Below are positions 7,586 to 8,663 of a stretch of 8,663 nucleotides of DNA, piece after piece (the stretch's first letter is position 1; each line of letters starts with the position of its first letter). A model generated the notes under the pieces. That model was not told where the DNA came from. It ran no database searches and worked only from the letters and a program-made list of their open reading frames with translations. Both the position numbers and the translations under genes were made by a program. This stretch comes from Pseudomonadota bacterium (GTDB lineage Bacteria; Pseudomonadota; Alphaproteobacteria; Rhizobiales; Xanthobacteraceae), in assembly GCA_021779635.1 (NCBI GenBank), contig JAJYAH010000259.1, positions 1 through 8,663 of the forward strand, in the 5' to 3' direction.

Positions 7586-7614
7586 TTGCGTATCGATGAT
7601 CGCTCCTTCATTAT
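7586..7614 (+). promoter_or_regulatory. Candidate promoter for the CHASE-domain gene
   Basis: TTGCGT (7586-7591) and CATTAT (7609-7614) are separated by 17 nt, matching sigma70 -35 (3 of 6) and -10 (4 of 6) hexamers. Transcription would start near 7621, just before the possible TTG starts at 7624 and 7636 and about 95 nt before a GTG at 7717. The surroundings are less GC-rich than the coding regions. The match is modest and is given as a candidate only. Confidence 0.25.
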
Positions 7615-7635
7615 CCCCGGTAGTTGGATCGCATT

Positions 7636-8663
7636 TTGTCTCGATTTGTTGCCGCCCCGGCGGACGCCAGATGCTTCGTTTATTTCTTCGCCAACTTCTC
7701 ATTTTCGAGTAAGCGAGTGGTTCGGCTGGGTTTCATCATTGGCTTTATCGCGTTCATCGGGGTCCTGCTCTCCGGTCTTGCAGCCTATCGCGTGCACGAT
7801 CAGGAATTGACGGTCGAGGGCATCGCGCTGGCGCGCGCCATCGACGTCCACGCCAGCCTGGTACAGGACCGGCTGACCGAGCGTGAACTGCTCGCCCGCG
7901 TCGCCTCGGGCCTGTTCCATGCGCCGTCCGTGATCAAGGCCGATATGCTGCAGCCGCTGCGGACGTCGATCTATGCTTTCAAGACCGATTTCGTCGTCGC
8001 AGGCTGGATTGCGCGGCTCCAGCCGAGCGAGCTTGCGGCGGCGAGCAAGGAACTGACGAGCGCCGGATTTTCGGATCCGACCATTCGCAGCTTCGATGAT
8101 TCACCGCGCGATACGCAGTCCCTCAACAAGCCGATCGATGTGTTGATGGACGTTGAACCGCGCAATGCGCTGACGATGGCTTTCCCCGGCCGTTCGCTTG
8201 ACCAGCACCCGATTCTGGGGCCGATGTTTGCGCAGGCCATGACCCACGGCAAGCCGGTGTCGTCCGACCCGCTTCGGCTGATGGGCCCGGACGGGCCGAT
8301 GGGGATCGTTCTGGCCGCGCCCGTACTCCAGGAGGGTAACGCCTCGCCGGTAGGCTTCGTGACGTTTTCCTATGAACTGGCGCCGCTGATGCTGACGAAC
8401 GACGATCTTTCGCTGTTCTCGGTGGTGCTGAAGGATCCGCGCAGCGCCGATAGCGAGCTGATCGCAAACGATCAGGGCGTCGTCTCCTCGAGGTCGGTTG
8501 CGCAGGATCGGCCTGCGCCGTCGATGGTAAGAACGGTGATGTTCGGCGGCCGCGACTGGTCGCTCGGCTACTACGCCAAGACCAATGCGGTGAGGCGGGC
8601 AGACCAGACCGCGGCGATCGTAGCGGCGATCGGTTTCGCACTGACCGGTATCGTCTGCGGGCT
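7636..8663 (+). CDS. CHASE-domain membrane sensor protein (3' end missing)
   Basis: N-terminal part of a membrane-bound sensor, open to the right edge. A first transmembrane helix (GFIIGFIAFIGVLLSGLAAY, about 7729-7788) follows positively charged KRVVR. A periplasmic region of about 270 residues comes next, and a second hydrophobic helix begins at the edge (AAIVAAIGFALTGIVCG). The pattern ELTVEGIALARAIDVHASL, then FVVAGWIARLQPSELAAASKEL, and later VVLAAPV/GFVTFSYEL-type strands, resembles a CHASE extracellular ligand-binding domain (Ile rather than Val in GIVLAAPV). Such proteins usually end in a histidine kinase, cyclase or diguanylate cyclase/phosphodiesterase output; that part is not visible, so the class and ligand are unknown. 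The start is uncertain. The frame opens after a TAG at 7621, with TTG at 7624 or 7636 and GTG at 7717 available and none with a strong ribosome-binding site. It is probably a separate transcription unit from the urease operon. Confidence 0.75.
   Translation, partial: MSRFVAAPADARCFVYFFANFSFSSKRVVRLGFIIGFIAFIGVLLSGLAAYRVHDQELTVEGIALARAIDVHASLVQDRLTERELLARVASGLFHAPSVIKADMLQPLRTSIYAFKTDFVVAGWIARLQPSELAAASKELTSAGFSDPTIRSFDDSPRDTQSLNKPIDVLMDVEPRNALTMAFPGRSLDQHPILGPMFAQAMTHGKPVSSDPLRLMGPDGPMGIVLAAPVLQEGNASPVGFVTFSYELAPLMLTNDDLSLFSVVLKDPRSADSELIANDQGVVSSRSVAQDRPAPSMVRTVMFGGRDWSLGYYAKTNAVRRADQTAAIVAAIGFALTGIVCG

Noticed and set aside
7443..7712. 89-codon + strand frame in the ureG-CHASE gap, and an overlapping 85-codon frame at 7553-7810
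   Set aside because: No recognisable family and no ribosome-binding site. They overlap each other and the CHASE gene frame, which alone continues as a recognisable protein.

Overview
The window is GC-rich and densely coded, with every gene on the + strand. It reads as a stretch of an alphaproteobacterial chromosome. The UreABC, UreD-G and UrtDE sequences, together with an intergenic palindromic element of a type I remember from Bradyrhizobium genomes, point to Bradyrhizobium or a close relative (Nitrobacteraceae). The taxonomic call is inference from recollection, not from a search.

Left part (1-1258): the 3' end of a urea ABC transporter operon. It holds the C-terminal three quarters of UrtD and a complete UrtE, the two ATPases that energise high-affinity urea uptake. 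A 154-bp gap (1259-1412) follows, mostly filled by a palindromic intergenic repeat that separates the transport module from the enzyme module.

Central part (1413-7430): a complete urease operon in the order ureD-ureA-ureB-ureC-abm1-abm2-ureE-ureF-ureG. UreA, UreB and UreC form the apoenzyme. All nickel ligands and catalytic residues of UreC are present. UreD, UreF and UreG form the GTP-dependent activation complex, and UreE delivers nickel and carries a 49-residue tail containing 23 histidines. Two 99-residue ABM-fold (antibiotic biosynthesis monooxygenase-like) proteins, about 48% identical to each other, sit between ureC and ureE. They are the one unexpected element, since no urease step is known to need an ABM protein. 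The first has its ribosome-binding site inside an inverted repeat.

Right part (7431-8663): a 205-bp gap with candidate hairpins, a short palindrome and a weak promoter-like pair, then the 5' part of a membrane-anchored CHASE-domain sensor that runs off the right edge.

Together the genes describe urea scavenging: import by UrtABCDE, hydrolysis to ammonia and carbon dioxide by nickel urease, and dedicated nickel handling. No nickel transporter, urea channel or nitrogen regulator is visible. I found no mobile element with a transposase, no CRISPR array, no tRNA or rRNA, and no wholly novel system. The best leads are the ABM pair and the RNA structures around the operon's gene junctions.
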